The position numbers were made by a program, and so were the translations under genes. Shown piece by piece: positions 14,197 through 21,328 of a stretch of 24,076 nt of DNA. The notes under the pieces are model-generated. The model had not been told where the DNA came from. It ran no database searches and was given only the letters and a program-made list of their open reading frames with translations. How positions within the stretch are numbered: position 1 is the stretch's first letter; each line of letters begins with the position of its first letter. Origin of the DNA: Candidatus Coatesiibacteriota bacterium. GTDB lineage: Bacteria; RBG-13-66-14. Location of the stretch: assembly GCA_030631385.1 (NCBI GenBank), contig DAOVLG010000001.1, forward strand, positions 1 to 24,076, given 5' to 3'.

Positions 14197-16713
14197 ATGC
14201 GATCCTGGATCGTTTTCCTCCTCATCCTCACCGCCCCGGCTCTGGCTCAAGACGAGGAGCTGGCCTATCTGACCCAGGAGCTGGGCTGGGCGGAGAGCGT
14301 GCCTGAACGGCTGGAGACCCTGGCGCAGATCCATGATCTTCTCCAGGGGATGGAGACCGAGATCGCCGTTCCCAGCGGGCTGTACGGCGCCGTGGTAGTT
14401 GAGGCGACCGATCCCGATGTCGCCCTCAGGCGGCTGGCCACCACAATCCTCGGCCTCACCGGTGATGAACGGTGTGTCGCCTTCTTCAGAAACAACGCCC
14501 GGGACGAGGTGGACTACGAGGTCAGGCGGAGGATCATCGGGGCGTTGGGCCGTTTTAGCGGGGTGGAGCCCGCCCTCGCGATCAATTATCTGACCTTTTC
14601 TTCTTGGAAGAGCCACGATTATAGATTGCGCGAACTGGCTTTATCCTCTTGGCTGTCTACCGGAGGCGATCTGGATGACCTGGCTCTTACAGCAACGAAC
14701 ATCCTACATGATGACCCTTACCCAACGGTCAGATTAGCCGCCGCAGAGGTTTTACAGAATATTGAAGACATCCGGGGCTCGAATTCGTTCTTCAACAGCA
14801 CCTTCGAGGCGTATCTGAATGAAAGTGATCTCGATGTAAAGGGCGCCCTCCTTACCGCATTGGGATTTATCGGGCTTCCCGACGCGCTTCCCATCATAAC
14901 CGAAGCCTTGGAGCAACCGAGTCTTTTCCACGCCGCTCTCGCGGGGCTCGGCTACATCAACTCCAGGGAAAGCCGGAAACTGCTACGTGAGGCCTTCTGG
15001 AGCGGTGAGGCGACCAACGAGGACCGGCTCTTCGTCGTCCGGTCCCTCGGGCGGCTGCGCGACGACGGGATAATCGAGCTGGCGGAATGGCTTCTGGAGA
15101 ACGATCCGACCGGCGACGAGACAGAGGTTTTGGAGGCCCTCGCCCTTCACCCCGCCCCCGGGGGGATCGGCTTGATGGAGGACCTGCTCCAGCGGGATCC
15201 TCCACCGCCTGTTGACCAGTTGGTGGCCGCCTGTGGGCTTTTGGGGAAGATGGCCGCCGCGGCCACCGCTGCGGAGGACTGGCGTAGGTACGAGGACGCG
15301 GTCCAGGCGTTGCAGGAGGTTTACGAGAGGGACTTTACCGGTGATGCTTACGACGCGGCGACCGCGGCCCTCGTAAAAATCGTGGAAAACGCCGCCCAAC
15401 TGGAACCCCCGGTTCGTCGGTTCAGGGGGATCAAGTACGCCGACGCCCTGGCGGCGCTGGGGAATCTCTACGCCACGGTGGGCGACGCGGGAACGGCGGG
15501 GGAGCTCCTGGACTACCTGGGTGAGGAACCGCCCCCGGCCAAGACCCTGGCCGTCATTGATGTGCTCGGGAGATTGGGTTACGCAGGCGCGGTTCCCCTC
15601 CTCTCCATCTACGCCCGGGAGACCCGGCCGGGCACCATCGAAACCTCGGTGGCGGCTCTGCGCGCCCTGGGTCGGATCGGCGACCGCAACGCCGCCCCGG
15701 TCTTCGCCGAGGTGCTGGAAGACACCGGCGCCGTGCCGGCCAGGCTGGCCGCCGCCGCCGAGGCCGCCGTGGACGCCGGTGATCCCAGCCTGGTGTATCC
15801 GCTGATGGAGCTCCTGGAACGCGGGGACGATTGGGGGACGCGGGCCGCAGCCGCCCGGGCCATCGGCGCCCTGGGGAGCAAAGATGCGCTTCCCACCATG
15901 GGCCGGGCCATGACCTCGGACCCGAGCAAGACGGTCCGCGGTGAGTCCTTTTTGGCCTACTGCCGCCTGACCGACGAGGACGGTCTACCGATCCTTTTCA
16001 CCTACCTGGCCGGCCACGACATCGGTCTGGGCGACGAGGCGCTTGGAGCGCTGCGTGATCTCTTCAACCGGCTCGGCGGGGATACGGTGGAGGAGCTTCT
16101 GACCCACCCGGAGCCCGAGGCGCGGCGCCTGATCGTCTGGTACCTGGCGAAACGCGCGGAGCCCGGCGACCGGGAGCTGGTCGAGGGGGTTCTGGGCGAT
16201 CCCAACCTTCTGGTCAACGTGGCCGCCGCCGAGGGGCTCGGTCTGTTGGGCGATCCCGCCTCCGCGCCCGTCCTTCTGGCCGCCTTCAAAGAAACCTTCG
16301 ATACCTATTACGCCTCTGGAAAGGACCTGAGCTTCAACGAACGCAACGTGAATCTGTTGCGCCGGACCATCGAGGACGCCTTCCACGCCCTCGGCGTTGA
16401 TCCGACTTCGGTAACTCCCGGCACCGTCACCCACCCCGACAATTTTAACGAGGTAGAAGAGGCCGCGCCGGAGCGGATGATCGTCGTCGTTGGCGCCCTT
16501 CGGCTACGCGACGCCCCCTCGACCGCCACCGGGGCCAAGATCGGCCTTTTGTCCGAGGGACAGGTGGTGGAGGTGTTCGAGGTATCCGAGAACTGGGCCC
16601 GGGTCCGGACGGCGGACGACGAGATCGGCTGGGCCTGCATCGAGCTCGAGGGCGAGACATTCATGACGCCCACCGACGAGCCCTTGATACCGGAGCCGGA
16701 AGACGTAGAGTAG
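14197..16713 (+). CDS. Secreted HEAT-repeat protein with C-terminal SH3 domain
   Basis: An 838-residue exported protein. Residues 1-17 are a signal peptide (MRSWIVFLLILTAPALA, cleaved before QDEE). From ~60 to ~735 it is a long run of HEAT/armadillo-like helical pairs (VALRRLATTILGLTGD, TVRLAAAEVLQNIED, TRAAAARAIGALGSKDALP, LVNVAAAEGLGLLGDPASAP). These usually form a binding scaffold. Residues ~765-825 form a bacterial SH3 domain (MIVVVGALRLRDAPSTATG, GQVVEVFEVSENWARVRT, GWACIELEG), which in exported proteins commonly binds cell wall. AAGGGG precedes the ATG. The preceding gene encodes the propeller/DUF3160-like protein, three bases away, so the two products probably work together at the envelope. 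Codons around 14581-14830 are AT-richer than the rest. Confidence 0.88.
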   Translation: MRSWIVFLLILTAPALAQDEELAYLTQELGWAESVPERLETLAQIHDLLQGMETEIAVPSGLYGAVVVEATDPDVALRRLATTILGLTGDERCVAFFRNNARDEVDYEVRRRIIGALGRFSGVEPALAINYLTFSSWKSHDYRLRELALSSWLSTGGDLDDLALTATNILHDDPYPTVRLAAAEVLQNIEDIRGSNSFFNSTFEAYLNESDLDVKGALLTALGFIGLPDALPIITEALEQPSLFHAALAGLGYINSRESRKLLREAFWSGEATNEDRLFVVRSLGRLRDDGIIELAEWLLENDPTGDETEVLEALALHPAPGGIGLMEDLLQRDPPPPVDQLVAACGLLGKMAAAATAAEDWRRYEDAVQALQEVYERDFTGDAYDAATAALVKIVENAAQLEPPVRRFRGIKYADALAALGNLYATVGDAGTAGELLDYLGEEPPPAKTLAVIDVLGRLGYAGAVPLLSIYARETRPGTIETSVAALRALGRIGDRNAAPVFAEVLEDTGAVPARLAAAAEAAVDAGDPSLVYPLMELLERGDDWGTRAAAARAIGALGSKDALPTMGRAMTSDPSKTVRGESFLAYCRLTDEDGLPILFTYLAGHDIGLGDEALGALRDLFNRLGGDTVEELLTHPEPEARRLIVWYLAKRAEPGDRELVEGVLGDPNLLVNVAAAEGLGLLGDPASAPVLLAAFKETFDTYYASGKDLSFNERNVNLLRRTIEDAFHALGVDPTSVTPGTVTHPDNFNEVEEAAPERMIVVVGALRLRDAPSTATGAKIGLLSEGQVVEVFEVSENWARVRTADDEIGWACIELEGETFMTPTDEPLIPEPEDVE

Positions 16714-16730
16714 AGTTTACAATTGCAAAA

Positions 16731-16760
16731 AAAAAGTCGGGCCGGAGGGTCCGTCTTTTT
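16731..16760. terminator. Terminator after the HEAT-repeat gene
   Basis: An A run, a stem AAAAAGTCGGGCC/GGGTCCGTCTTTTT with one mismatch and one wobble around GGA, then Ts. It reads as a terminator in both directions. Confidence 0.65.
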
Positions 16761-16761
16761 G

Positions 16762-16960
16762 AGACCTCTGAAAAAGTCAGTTCGAGTTGTCTGAGTAACT
16801 CCTTCAGAAAAACCGATAAAAAATGTGCTATAGAGAGTGGAGTGTTGCCAATCCAAGCTAAGACAAGGGGCGCCCGTCCCCTTGAGGTTCCCGGCAAGGG
16901 GTTAAAACCCCTTGTCTCAATGGTTGATTTGTAAGGTGGATTGCACTTTTACAGAGGCCT
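16762..16960. mobile_element. MITE-like element with 16-bp terminal inverted repeats
   Basis: The ends AGACCTCTGAAAAAGT (16762-16777) and ACTTTTACAGAGGCCT (16945-16960) are inverted copies with 14 of 16 matching. The 199-base interior is non-coding and AT-richer, and contains a nested CAAGGGG palindrome. No transposase is present and no clear target duplication is visible. It is a different family from the element at 3116. Confidence 0.55.
16861..16917. repeat. CAAGGGGTT...AACCCCTTG palindrome, copy 2, nested
   Basis: AGACAAGGGG (16861-16870) pairs perfectly with CCCCTTGTCT (16908-16917). Inside are CCCCTTG (16878-16884) and the palindrome CAAGGGGTTAAAACCCCTTG (16895-16914). This allows alternative hairpins. 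Confidence 0.65.
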
Positions 16961-16974
16961 TTTTTTTACAAACC

Positions 16975-16990
16975 GAGACCTTTGAAAAAT
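16975..16990. repeat. GAGACCTTTGAAAAAT word, copy 1
   Basis: This 16-base word recurs exactly and inverted at 21923-21938. It also resembles the end of the element at 16762 (AGACCTCTGAAAAA). It looks like a solitary end of a repeat family. Confidence 0.5.
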
Positions 16991-17000
16991 TACTTTTTTA

Positions 17001-17112
17001 ACCCCTCACCCTAACCCGTGGGCGACTGCTCCTCCCCCTAAAGGGGCGAGGGGATGAGAGGAAGATCGGCTCACTTACTCCCTCTCCCTTTGGGAGAGGG
17101 CCGGGGTGAGGG
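17001..17112. repeat. Two CCCTC...GTGAGGG palindromic repeats
   Basis: ACCCCTCACCCTAACCC with CCCCCTAAAGGGGCGAGGGG (17001-17058), then CCCTCTCCCTTTGGGAGAGGG plus CCGGGGTGAGGG (17080-17112). They fill the space before the end of rfbB; the same family occurs at 4654 and 4933. Confidence 0.6.
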
Positions 17113-17138
17113 ACGAATTATTGAAGGTCGTATCAGCC

Positions 17139-18140
17139 TTACGCCCGGCCCTCGTCCTGGTAGTACCGTTTCCACCAGCGCTTGAACTCGCCAGACTTGA
17201 TTTTTTTCCACCAGCCCTCATTCGCCCTGTACCACTCCACCGTTTCCCGCAGCCCTTCGGCAAAGTCATGTTCCGGCCACCAGCCCAAGGCCGCGAGCTT
17301 GTCCGAGTCGAGGGCGTAGCGGTAGTCGTGTCCGGGCCGGTCGGGGACGTGTTCGAGGAGTTTTTTATCGGCCCCGACGGCGTCCAGGATCGCCCCGCCC
17401 ATCTCCAAGGTGTTCAGTAGGTTCCCCCCGCCGACGTTGTACGCCTCGCCGTTTTCGCCCTTTTCGATCAAGAGCAGGATCGCCCGGCAGTGGTCACGGA
17501 CGTGGATCCAGTCGCGGACCGCCTCGCCGGTGCCGTACACCGGGCAGGGCTTGCCTTCGAGGGCGTTGGTGATGAAGAGGGGGACCAGTTTTTCGGGGTA
17601 CTGGCGCGGGCCGTAGTTGTTACTGGACCGGCTGATGACCACCGGCACGCCGTGGGTGGCCCAGTAGGAGTAGGCCAGGCGGTCGGCGGCGGCCTTCGAT
17701 GCCGAGTAGGGGTTGCGCGGCATGAGCGGGTCGGTCTCTTTGCTGAAACCCTCGAGTACCTCGCCGTAGATCTCGTCGGTGGATATCTGGACGAAGCGCT
17801 CGACGCCGAGTTCCTTGGCCGCTTCCAGGAGAACGTAGGCGCCGAAGACGTCGGTTCGGATAAAGTCGTCGGCGTCCACGATGGAGCGGTCCACGTGTGT
17901 CTCGGCGGCGAAGTTGACCACGACGTCGCAGCCTTGCATCGCCGGGCGCACGTCGGCTGGCTCGGCCACGTCGCCCTTGATGAAGGTTATCTCGTCCTTG
18001 ACCGTGTCGAGGTTGGCCGGGTTGCCGGCGTAGGTGAGCTTGTCGAGGATGGTCAGGTCCCAGTCGGGCCGCTCCCGCCGGAGGAGGTGGACGAAGTTAG
18101 AGCCGATGAACCCCGCCCCGCCGGTAATGAGGAGCTTCAT
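17139..18140 (-). CDS. rfbB: dTDP-glucose 4,6-dehydratase
   Basis: A 333-residue extended short-chain dehydrogenase. It has the NAD-binding GGAGFIGSNFV at 7-17, DKLTYAGN (~34-41) and STDEIYG with the dehydratase Asp-Glu pair (~119-125). It also has catalytic YSASKAAAD (~146-154), SNNYGPRQYPEKLVP and RDWIHVRDHC. These are the RmlB signatures and distinguish it from UDP-galactose epimerases. It makes dTDP-4-keto-6-deoxyglucose for rhamnose or other deoxysugars of surface glycans. The C-terminus (EWYRANEGWWKKI) is typical. No rmlA, C or D gene is near; the region upstream is scrambled and holds a 15-codon remnant of a related gene. Confidence 0.95.
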   Translation of the reverse strand: MKLLITGGAGFIGSNFVHLLRRERPDWDLTILDKLTYAGNPANLDTVKDEITFIKGDVAEPADVRPAMQGCDVVVNFAAETHVDRSIVDADDFIRTDVFGAYVLLEAAKELGVERFVQISTDEIYGEVLEGFSKETDPLMPRNPYSASKAAADRLAYSYWATHGVPVVISRSSNNYGPRQYPEKLVPLFITNALEGKPCPVYGTGEAVRDWIHVRDHCRAILLLIEKGENGEAYNVGGGNLLNTLEMGGAILDAVGADKKLLEHVPDRPGHDYRYALDSDKLAALGWWPEHDFAEGLRETVEWYRANEGWWKKIKSGEFKRWWKRYYQDEGRA

Positions 18141-18220
18141 ACAAACGACCTAATGAATGTTAGAGGTCTTTTAGCGGTCATTTTGCCTATTTCGGCGGGG
18201 ATGGGTATATGCGCCCGAAG

Positions 18221-18290
18221 GGAAATCCCCGCCCTACGGTGGCGAATTGTAGGTTTTTCGTGTAGGGCGGGGTTTCCTAACCCCGCCGCC
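18221..18290. repeat. GTAGGGCGGGG inverted repeat
   Basis: GGAAATCCCCGCCCTAC (18221-18237) is inverted as GTAGGGCGGGGTTTCC (18262-18277), with one extra base in one arm. Related to the units at 3144, 4691 and 4875. It lies next to the point where the epimerase remnant is broken. Confidence 0.6.
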
Positions 18291-18313
18291 TTTTCAGCAG
18301 ATATGGTAATCTC

Positions 18314-18358
18314 CATACTGCCGATGAACCCGGCCCCGCCGGTGACAAGAATGCGCAA
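18314..18358 (-). pseudogene. 5' remnant of a second nucleotide-sugar epimerase/dehydratase
   Basis: Fifteen codons from a TTG read MRILVTGGAGFIGS, the start of an NAD-binding sugar-nucleotide enzyme. The DNA is close to the rfbB start at 18101-18140. Beyond this point the sequence becomes unrelated repeat DNA with no family signal. Its left breakpoint adjoins the GTAGGGCGGGG repeat, and its right end adjoins an AT-rich island. Confidence 0.7.
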
Positions 18359-18359
18359 G

Positions 18360-19058
18360 CTAACACTCCTGTGTCTTGCTATTATATATTCTGTTTAACT
18401 TGTCTAAAGAGGACTTTAAAGATGAAATAATTTGTTTCAAATCATTTGGTTGTAAATAATCAAGCATAACAGTAAAATCCATTTTTACTTTATTTTGATA
18501 ATATCTTTTTTGTTTTTTCCTCTCAGCTACAATTTCTTTTTGTGACAGGGATGCGAAATGTCTTATATACATTATTATAAATATGATAGTATCATTCATA
18601 TAATTATTTAAAGGTTCGAATATAAATTTATATTTATTTTCTACTTCTTTTACATCTTGCATAATATTTAATAAAAACGATTGTATTTCCTGTATAATAA
18701 ATAGAAGAATATCCTGTGATATTTTAAAATGTAAATATAAAAAGCGAACGTTAATTATAGAATTAATAATACCTCGGTAGCATAAGCGACATTGTTTTAA
18801 ATAGTTAATAAAATCTATTACGTTTTTAAAGCCGGTACAATATTCAAAAGTATTATCCGTAAATTCATCCTTCACTAGGATCATTTGTTTAGATAATTCT
18901 TGTATTGAGAAATTAACTTGTTCCCAGTAAGCGTTTCCTCTATCTTTAATATATTTAAATATAATAAATATTAATGTTACTGCTGTGCAAATAGATCCAA
19001 TTGCTGTAACAATTGTCCAGAAGTTATCGTGTGAGAAGTTACTGATTATAAAAATCAT
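18360..19058 (-). CDS. Unknown membrane-anchored protein in an AT-rich island
   Basis: A 232-residue protein I do not recognise. One membrane segment lies at ~13-36 (FWTIVTAIGSICTAVTLIFI), followed by KYIKDRG and about 190 residues rich in Ile, Lys, Asn and Phe that look entirely helical. Basic stretches occur near the end (ERKKQKRYYQNK). DNA composition is strikingly unlike the rest: for instance 18601-18660 has 11 G/C in 60 bases, against GC-rich neighbours on both sides. That indicates recent transfer from an AT-rich genome. There is no good ribosome binding site. The layout (short N-terminal anchor, helical cytosolic part, isolated island) resembles some phage-defence or stress effector proteins, but no motif proves it. 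Confidence 0.65.
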   Translation of the reverse strand: MIFIISNFSHDNFWTIVTAIGSICTAVTLIFIIFKYIKDRGNAYWEQVNFSIQELSKQMILVKDEFTDNTFEYCTGFKNVIDFINYLKQCRLCYRGIINSIINVRFLYLHFKISQDILLFIIQEIQSFLLNIMQDVKEVENKYKFIFEPLNNYMNDTIIFIIMYIRHFASLSQKEIVAERKKQKRYYQNKVKMDFTVMLDYLQPNDLKQIISSLKSSLDKLNRIYNSKTQEC

Positions 19059-19118
19059 ATGCTTGTAATGTTGTATAATTTAGGTAAATTTAGTTCTTAC
19101 TCGTTGAGATGTTCTTCA

Positions 19119-19244
19119 ATGATAATCCGCCGCTACAGAGCTGACGACCTGCCCGCGTGGGTGGAGCTGACGAACCTGGATAACTGCGACGGCGAAGCCG
19201 CAAACCCGCTCCCCGCTGGATTATATCACGGTTGTGCGGTGTAA
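19119..19244 (+). pseudogene. 5' remnant of a GNAT acetyltransferase gene
   Basis: From the ATG at 19119 the protein starts MIIRRYRADDLPAWVELTN, a typical first strand and helix of a GNAT N-acetyltransferase. It then turns into unrelated sequence and stops at residue 41. The acetyl-CoA binding part is missing. The AT-rich island ends almost exactly at its start codon. Confidence 0.6.
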
Positions 19245-19289
19245 AATAGCAGGCTCGCCCCACAGGACCGCTATCAAGGAACAAAGCCC

Positions 19290-19736
19290 CTACAGGAAGG
19301 TCAGGTTGAAGGTCAGGGTTGCCGTCCCGACGGACGATTCCACCACCTCGATCCAGATCTCCTCACCGGGCTGCATCCAGTAGTGGAAGGTCTCGTCATC
19401 CACCAAGGGCTCGTCGTACATGGTCTCCAGTGAGGTCAGCCACTCGTCGTAACGGTCCTTCCCATCCCAGGCGTCGTCCCAGAGCTCGGTGTAGGTTACT
19501 TCTTTGAGATATGTCTCGTCGAGCCACACGAGTTTCAGGGTCTGGTTTCCCCGCTCGGCACGGAGGCTGAGGTTATCCTCGGCGGCCTCTGTCACCCAGC
19601 CTTCGACGCGCAGAAGCGAGCCGATCTCCTCCAGTATGGTTTCGTTGGCCATACCGAGGCCGAGGGGGTAGAGCGGCATCTCCTCTTCAGCGGCGAAAAG
19701 GGAGACGATCACGATCAGCGGCAAGAGCCTCTTCAC
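19290..19736 (-). CDS. Secreted paralogue array, member 1
   Basis: A secreted protein of about 148 residues with no recognised family. A signal peptide (KRLLPLIVIVSLFA) is followed by an acidic mature part with GWVTEAAEDNLSLRAERGN, LKLVW, ELWDDAW and YDEWLTSLETMYDEP, then a Trp/aromatic strand and LTFNLTFL at the end. I prefer the GTG at 19736, preceded by GGGGGA; an ATG 12 bases earlier has a ribosome site too close. The array shares a layout: signal peptide, Gly-Trp, a Y-x-F-type strand, an acidic W-rich helix (YxxWxxxL, GxP) and a hydrophobic last strand. Last gene of the array. Confidence 0.75.
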   Translation of the reverse strand: MKRLLPLIVIVSLFAAEEEMPLYPLGLGMANETILEEIGSLLRVEGWVTEAAEDNLSLRAERGNQTLKLVWLDETYLKEVTYTELWDDAWDGKDRYDEWLTSLETMYDEPLVDDETFHYWMQPGEEIWIEVVESSVGTATLTFNLTFL

Positions 19737-19751
19737 CTTATCCCCCATCCT

Positions 19752-20066
19752 TTAAAGAAAACTTTGGGTGAACGTAATGAGCATCGCCGGTTGGTCGCCG
19801 TGACCAAAGTTGAAGGTTCCGGTATCCGTCTCGACATCGTAGCCGGCCTTCATCCAGCAGTGGCGACCGTCCTCCGTCTCCACCGGGTCACCGAACTCTA
19901 AGCTGAGCCCCTCGAACCACTTGGCGTAATGCTTCTCCAGGACTTCCTCGTCGTCCCATTGTTCGGCGTAGCGGATGGATACGAGCCGGCCGCAGAGGAA
20001 GAAGTCGCTTGAAAGTCGACCCGGAAGACCGTATAGCGTACGGGAGCAGGTAAACCGGGCGATCAA
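19752..20066 (-). CDS. Secreted paralogue array, member 2 (N-terminally truncated)
   Basis: A 104-residue reading frame matching only the second half of the array family: GRLVSIRYAEQWDDEE, YAKWFEGLSLEFGDPVE, the CWMKAGY aromatic strand and the last strand MLITFTQSFL. The signal peptide and first ~60 residues are absent. The only start is a TTG overlapping the stop of member 3 by four bases, so translation could be coupled, but the product would not be exported. A deletion joining two neighbours best explains it. It could be a pseudogene. Confidence 0.55.
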   Translation of the reverse strand: MIARFTCSRTLYGLPGRLSSDFFLCGRLVSIRYAEQWDDEEVLEKHYAKWFEGLSLEFGDPVETEDGRHCWMKAGYDVETDTGTFNFGHGDQPAMLITFTQSFL

Positions 20067-20605
20067 TCCTCTCTGCTTCTGATGATGACCTCGTCTTCGG
20101 TGTGAAAGAAGTATTTGCTCTCGGGAAAGATGTTGATCATCATGGTGGGGGAGGTGTTTTCTCTGGCGATGAAGGTTCGATCGTATATTTTTATCTCGTA
20201 GCCTCCCACGGACCAGGATGGGTAACCGTCATCCCCCTCTTCCGGAGTTCCGTAAAAGATTTTCAGCCACTCCGACCAGGTCGCGTACGCGCTGTTGAGC
20301 CCCCCGATGGACGACCAATGTTCGAGAAAGTTCAGGTGGTAAAGCCTGCCGTATACGTTGAACTCGTAGATGAGCACGCGGTTGTCCATCTCACCGCGGA
20401 CGCGGAATATGGGATCGAAGTCAACGTTGTACCACTCCGCGCTCGTCTCCCAGCCGTTCTCCTCCAGGGCGGCCTGGACGTCGAGCTGATTGTCTCCGAT
20501 CAAAAGGCCGTCGAGGAAGGGATCGGGCAACCGCTCGGCCTCCTCGGCGAGAGCCGCCACAAACAGAAGACAGGACAGTAGGGCTAATGATCTCCAGATA
20601 CGCAT
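20063..20605 (-). CDS. Secreted paralogue array, member 3
   Basis: A 180-residue exported protein with a clear signal peptide (RIWRSLALLSCLLFVAALA). The mature part begins LPDPFLDGLLIGDNQLDVQA, then NGWETSAEWY, VRGEMDNRVLIYEF, YGRLYHLNFLEHW, YATWSEWLKIFYGTPEE, a YPSWSVGGYEIKIYD strand pair and MMINIFPE. It has an extra tail (KYFFHTEDEVIIRSRED) absent in most members. AGAAGG precedes the ATG, which follows the member 4 stop by three bases. It defines the family layout best. Confidence 0.8.
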   Translation of the reverse strand: MRIWRSLALLSCLLFVAALAEEAERLPDPFLDGLLIGDNQLDVQAALEENGWETSAEWYNVDFDPIFRVRGEMDNRVLIYEFNVYGRLYHLNFLEHWSSIGGLNSAYATWSEWLKIFYGTPEEGDDGYPSWSVGGYEIKIYDRTFIARENTSPTMMINIFPESKYFFHTEDEVIIRSRED

Positions 20606-20608
20606 AGT

Positions 20609-21094
20609 TCAACCTTCTCTCGTGGGCCGCGAGGGGATGATAATCCCGCGGGGATACTGCACATAGCTCTCGGTGTCGGCGCCGGTCCAGTAACAGCCGA
20701 AGACCGGGCCCGTTCCGCTCCTGAGCCCCGGTCCCAGAAGCTCCTCAAATCCGTCGCAGAGTCGCCTGTATTCTTCTTCGAGATGGGCGACGGTATCGGC
20801 GGAGCCACCCTTGGCCGTGAAGCTGTAGGAGAGGTGGACCACCCGCCCCGCCTCGTAGTTCGAGAGAAAGACGGTTATCATCTCGTCGCCGAACTCGGTG
20901 TGGCGGAAGCCGGTGGGCTCCTCCAGGAGGCTGGCGGCTATGATCCACCTCTGGGCGTCTACCGCCCTCGCCACCTTATCGTAGGAGGTGTCGAAGGGAT
21001 TGATTCCGAGAATCGGTTCCTGGGGCGTTGACTCTGACATAACGACCACCGGCAGGACTAGGGTGAGGAGAAACACGAGGGGTAAGAATTTCAA
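20609..21094 (-). CDS. Secreted paralogue array, member 4
   Basis: A 161-residue exported protein. The TTG at 21094 is chosen: it has GGAGG six bases upstream and gives a clean signal peptide (KFLPLVFLLTLVLPVVVMSES). A longer frame of 197 residues would lack one at its start. The mature part has PILGINPFDTSYDKVARAV, RWIIAASL, ITVFLSNYEAGRVVHLSYSF, an EEEYRRLCDGFEELLGPGL helix, GCYWTG and a strand-like end. It is a divergent member (the DPFL motif reads NPFD). Confidence 0.75.
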   Translation of the reverse strand: MKFLPLVFLLTLVLPVVVMSESTPQEPILGINPFDTSYDKVARAVDAQRWIIAASLLEEPTGFRHTEFGDEMITVFLSNYEAGRVVHLSYSFTAKGGSADTVAHLEEEYRRLCDGFEELLGPGLRSGTGPVFGCYWTGADTESYVQYPRGIIIPSRPTREG

Positions 21095-21110
21095 ATCGTT
21101 CCTCCGCTGC

Positions 21111-21236
21111 TCAGGGCACGAGGACGACGATCTCCAGATGGGGGCCGCTTTCCGGGTCGGTGAAGGGGTCGGTCGGCATCCAGGCCCCGTTGGCCAGGAC
21201 AAGGGCCGGCAGGAGAAGGGGAATTATGGTTCTCAT
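21111..21236 (-). CDS. Secreted mini-paralogue, 41 residues
   Basis: A very short exported peptide: a signal peptide (MRTIIPLLLPALVLANG), the family entry motif PTDPFTDPE, then the family exit strand LEIVVLVP and a TGA. The exit matches the VSVNLVP of member 6. The central ~100 residues are missing in frame, so it looks like an internally deleted family member. GGGAG sits just two bases from the ATG. It may be expressed as a small peptide, or it may be decay. It ends 16 bases before member 4. Confidence 0.5.
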   Translation of the reverse strand: MRTIIPLLLPALVLANGAWMPTDPFTDPESGPHLEIVVLVP

Positions 21237-21328
21237 CACTCCCGCCTGGCAGCGGTGCAAGCCTCACGCCTACTAGATGGACGGTTCAGGGGAGGGGACC
21301 GCCATCCACAGGTTTTGACGACCACCGC

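Noticed and set aside
11848..14616. Minus-strand open frames of 167-324 codons opposite the DUF3160-like/HEAT operon
   Set aside because: They are shadows of genes with clear domains and lack starts with ribosome sites.
17490..18398. Plus-strand open frame of 302 codons opposite rfbB
   Set aside because: Antisense shadow of rfbB that also runs through repeat DNA.
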